From the NCBI GenBank assembly GCA_033816765.1, contig CM066299.1, positions 124,001 through 188,000 of the forward strand: a stretch of DNA of 64,000 nt. Direction: 5' to 3'. The position numbers and the translations under genes are program-made. The notes beneath the pieces were generated by a model. It did not search any database. It saw only the letters and a program-made list of their open reading frames with translations, and was not told where the DNA came from. Position 1 is the stretch's first letter. Each line of letters starts with the position of its first letter. Shown one piece after another: positions 62,586 through 64,000 of this stretch. This DNA comes from Nothopassalora personata. Taxonomy: Eukaryota > Ascomycota > Dothideomycetes > Mycosphaerellales > Mycosphaerellaceae.

Positions 62586-63998
62586 TTAGTTCTCAGCCTC
62601 GATCCTGCTGAACTGTGAAATTTCGGCTGCAGAAAGGTCATGAGGCCTGACCCATAGCTTCTTGGATTCCGGTTCAGGATACGATCCCCTTTCGTCAACT
62701 CCTACAGGTAGCACGTCTTCGTCGGCGATGGGCTCGATCTCGTTCGAATCACTGCTGTCTTCGCTATCAGCGACTTCTCCCTCCCCCATTACGAGATCGA
62801 TCCCATCGTCCAGGCCTGGTACTCCTATGTTATCCGGGCGAAGCTCTGGAACTAGCTTAAGGTTTTCTCGTGCCTGAACTCCCTTCATTGGCGTGCCATC
62901 AAGTTCCTCAAGAATATAGGTACCAAATTTCCTGGAGACACTGGACACCCGATATGGACCTTGCCATCGGTAACCGATCTTGCGTGAGAAGTCATCCTTA
63001 TATGGCTTGTCGAACCTCATGACAAGGTCGCCCTTCTGGAAACCAACAAAGTCAACATTTCGGTGAGAATCGAAGTAGTCCTTGCTAAGTTCTCTTAGTC
63101 GCTTCCTTCGAGCATGCAGCTCTTTCAAACTAAGGTCTCGAGCCTGGAGTTGACGCGCACGTATGGCAAGCAGGTCCTCAGTCGTTCTCACCGATCCCCA
63201 TTGATAATTCGCCCACGTCGGGTACTCAACCTCAATTGGCAGAATCGTGCGATGGCCATACAGGACCTGAGCCGGCGTCATTCCAGTAGTACGACAGGTC
63301 GTGGTCCTATCAGCCCATAACACAGCGGGTACCCATTGCTCCCATCCGCGGTATGTGTTCCTTGTAAGCTTTGCTAACGCTGCAAGAATCGGACGGTGCC
63401 CAACCTCGACCGGAGCATTAGACTGCGGATGGTACGGTGATATTCGGATCCTTCGAACACCAAGTCCTACGAGCAACCGCTCAACCTCAGCCGCATGAAC
63501 CGTAGCGTTATCAAGCACAATTTCAGCACAACAGCCGTGCCTACAGAAGACATCTTCGTATAGAAACTTGGCAACTGTCTTCGAGCTGGGAGGTGCCCTT
63601 GTTACTCTAGCCTCGATCCAGTTGCTGAGTGCTTCGCGCGCAACTAGGAGGTATCCATTTTTGTGCACCTGGACGGGGTCCGAGTACCACTTCTCACCAA
63701 TGACCTGAGGGCTCGATGAGTGAAGCTCACCAGCGCGCTGGTTGCCTTCGCGAAACCTACAAGGAGCACAACTTCGAACCCACGCAGAGACATCGGCGAA
63801 GCACCCGTCCCAGTAATACCGATCGGAAATAAGGTTGTACACGACCTCAGCGCTGCGATGACCGTGTCTTTCATGGCATTCTATGACGATCTCCTTCTGA
63901 GCCTCATCATCGTCAATCACAAGTTGCAACGGTGCTCCTCGGCGCTTCTGGAAGAACAGCAATTGGTCTCGGACAAAGAAGTTGACGCTCTTCTTCAC
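62586..63998 (-). CDS. Ty3/gypsy pol, integrase part (5' end outside window)
   Basis: 470 codons open to the right edge, ending at 62586. The HHCC zinc module is present ('CHERHGHRSAEVVYNLI' then 'WVRSCAPC'). The core has Asp in 'KWYSDPVQVHKNGYLLV', Asp in 'AEIVLDNATVHAAE' and Glu in 'SPYHPQSNAPVEVGHR', which I take as the D,D,E catalytic triad. A GPY/F module follows: 'YRWQGPYRVSSVSRKFGTYI'. The C-terminus is acidic and ends 'ISQFSRIEAEN', with no chromodomain. The first codon at 63998 is a GTG forced by the edge; protease, RT and RNase H should lie upstream. It inserts cDNA into the genome. The frame is intact, so the element may be active or recently active. Confidence 0.85.
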   Translation of the reverse strand: MKKSVNFFVRDQLLFFQKRRGAPLQLVIDDDEAQKEIVIECHERHGHRSAEVVYNLISDRYYWDGCFADVSAWVRSCAPCRFREGNQRAGELHSSSPQVIGEKWYSDPVQVHKNGYLLVAREALSNWIEARVTRAPPSSKTVAKFLYEDVFCRHGCCAEIVLDNATVHAAEVERLLVGLGVRRIRISPYHPQSNAPVEVGHRPILAALAKLTRNTYRGWEQWVPAVLWADRTTTCRTTGMTPAQVLYGHRTILPIEVEYPTWANYQWGSVRTTEDLLAIRARQLQARDLSLKELHARRKRLRELSKDYFDSHRNVDFVGFQKGDLVMRFDKPYKDDFSRKIGYRWQGPYRVSSVSRKFGTYILEELDGTPMKGVQARENLKLVPELRPDNIGVPGLDDGIDLVMGEGEVADSEDSSDSNEIEPIADEDVLPVGVDERGSYPEPESKKLWVRPHDLSAAEISQFSRIEAEN

Positions 63999-64000
63999 CA

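Larger units (their letters stand above)
58298..64000 (-). mobile_element. Young Ty3/gypsy element with extra 3' ORF (cut by window edge)
   Basis: Read on the minus strand: the pol ORF with integrase (open to the right edge), a 600-bp gap, an intact 967-codon ORF, then the polypurine tract and 3' LTR. Ordinary CpA content and two long intact ORFs show that it escaped RIP. The LTR family is the same as in the RIP-mutated element to its left, so the two are different generations of one family. Gag, protease, RT and the 5' LTR would lie beyond the window. Order and spacing place the extra ORF where envelope genes sit in errantiviruses, but nothing in it looks like an envelope protein. Confidence 0.75.

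Overview
The window reads as nuclear DNA of a filamentous ascomycete, most likely a dothideomycete of the Mycosphaerella/Capnodiales type. The grounds are short 50-60 nt GT..AG introns with CTRAC-type branch sites, fungal cell-wall enzymes (GH64, DCW1/DFG5-type GH76), a Zn(II)2Cys6 protein, F-box-like genes, and a block of Ty3/gypsy DNA that carries the CpA-to-TpA decay of repeat-induced point mutation (RIP). The species assignment is inference.

Layout. 1-5.2 kb: a dispersed repeat at the left edge, then a secreted GH64 beta-1,3-glucanase. 5.2-18.7 kb: a run of orphan, probably nuclear genes: an F-box-like protein, a Zn2Cys6 protein, an acidic protein with a Cys cluster, a Myb/SANT-like protein, three unknowns and a C-terminal chromodomain protein. 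The Zn2Cys6 and chromodomain proteins appear to share a GNAT-like acetyltransferase core. 18.7-27 kb: gene-poor DNA with relics (MYND finger, F-box) and an otherwise open 388-codon frame broken by two TAA codons. 26.5-29.1 kb: two acidic or charged unknown proteins. 30.1-30.9 kb: a small element with terminal inverted repeats; a related short motif recurs at 35.2 kb. 33-46 kb: cell-surface and signalling genes, namely a GPI-anchored CFEM-like Trp-repeat protein, a RING-H2 gene with a one-base frameshift, a kinase relic, an intact five-exon protein kinase, a 64-residue protein with a duplicated motif, a C2HC-finger protein and a DCW1-type GH76 protein. 46.6-50.5 kb: two decayed F-box-like genes. 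One has a single 461-codon frame interrupted by exactly four TAG codons. 51.6-52.7 kb: an intact D-2-hydroxyacid dehydrogenase.

53.1-64 kb is transposon territory. A plus-strand Ty3/gypsy element (zinc knuckle, protease and RT still legible) is heavily RIP-mutated, carries a nested solo LTR with a perfect 5-bp target duplication, and is cut off within RT. To its right lies a minus-strand element of the same LTR family that is nearly free of RIP damage. It has an intact integrase ORF running off the right edge and, between integrase and the 3' LTR, an intact 967-codon ORF of unknown function. Upstream of that ORF sits a perfect 26-bp palindrome that resembles the core of the LTR. I consider this accessory ORF, with a possible LTR-derived internal promoter, the best candidate for an undescribed system here. 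The GNAT-core nuclear gene family is second.

A recurring theme is that members of multicopy host families (F-box, kinase, MYND) carry nonsense or ligand-destroying changes that fit C:G-to-T:A transitions, as if RIP had reached duplicated host genes as well as transposons.
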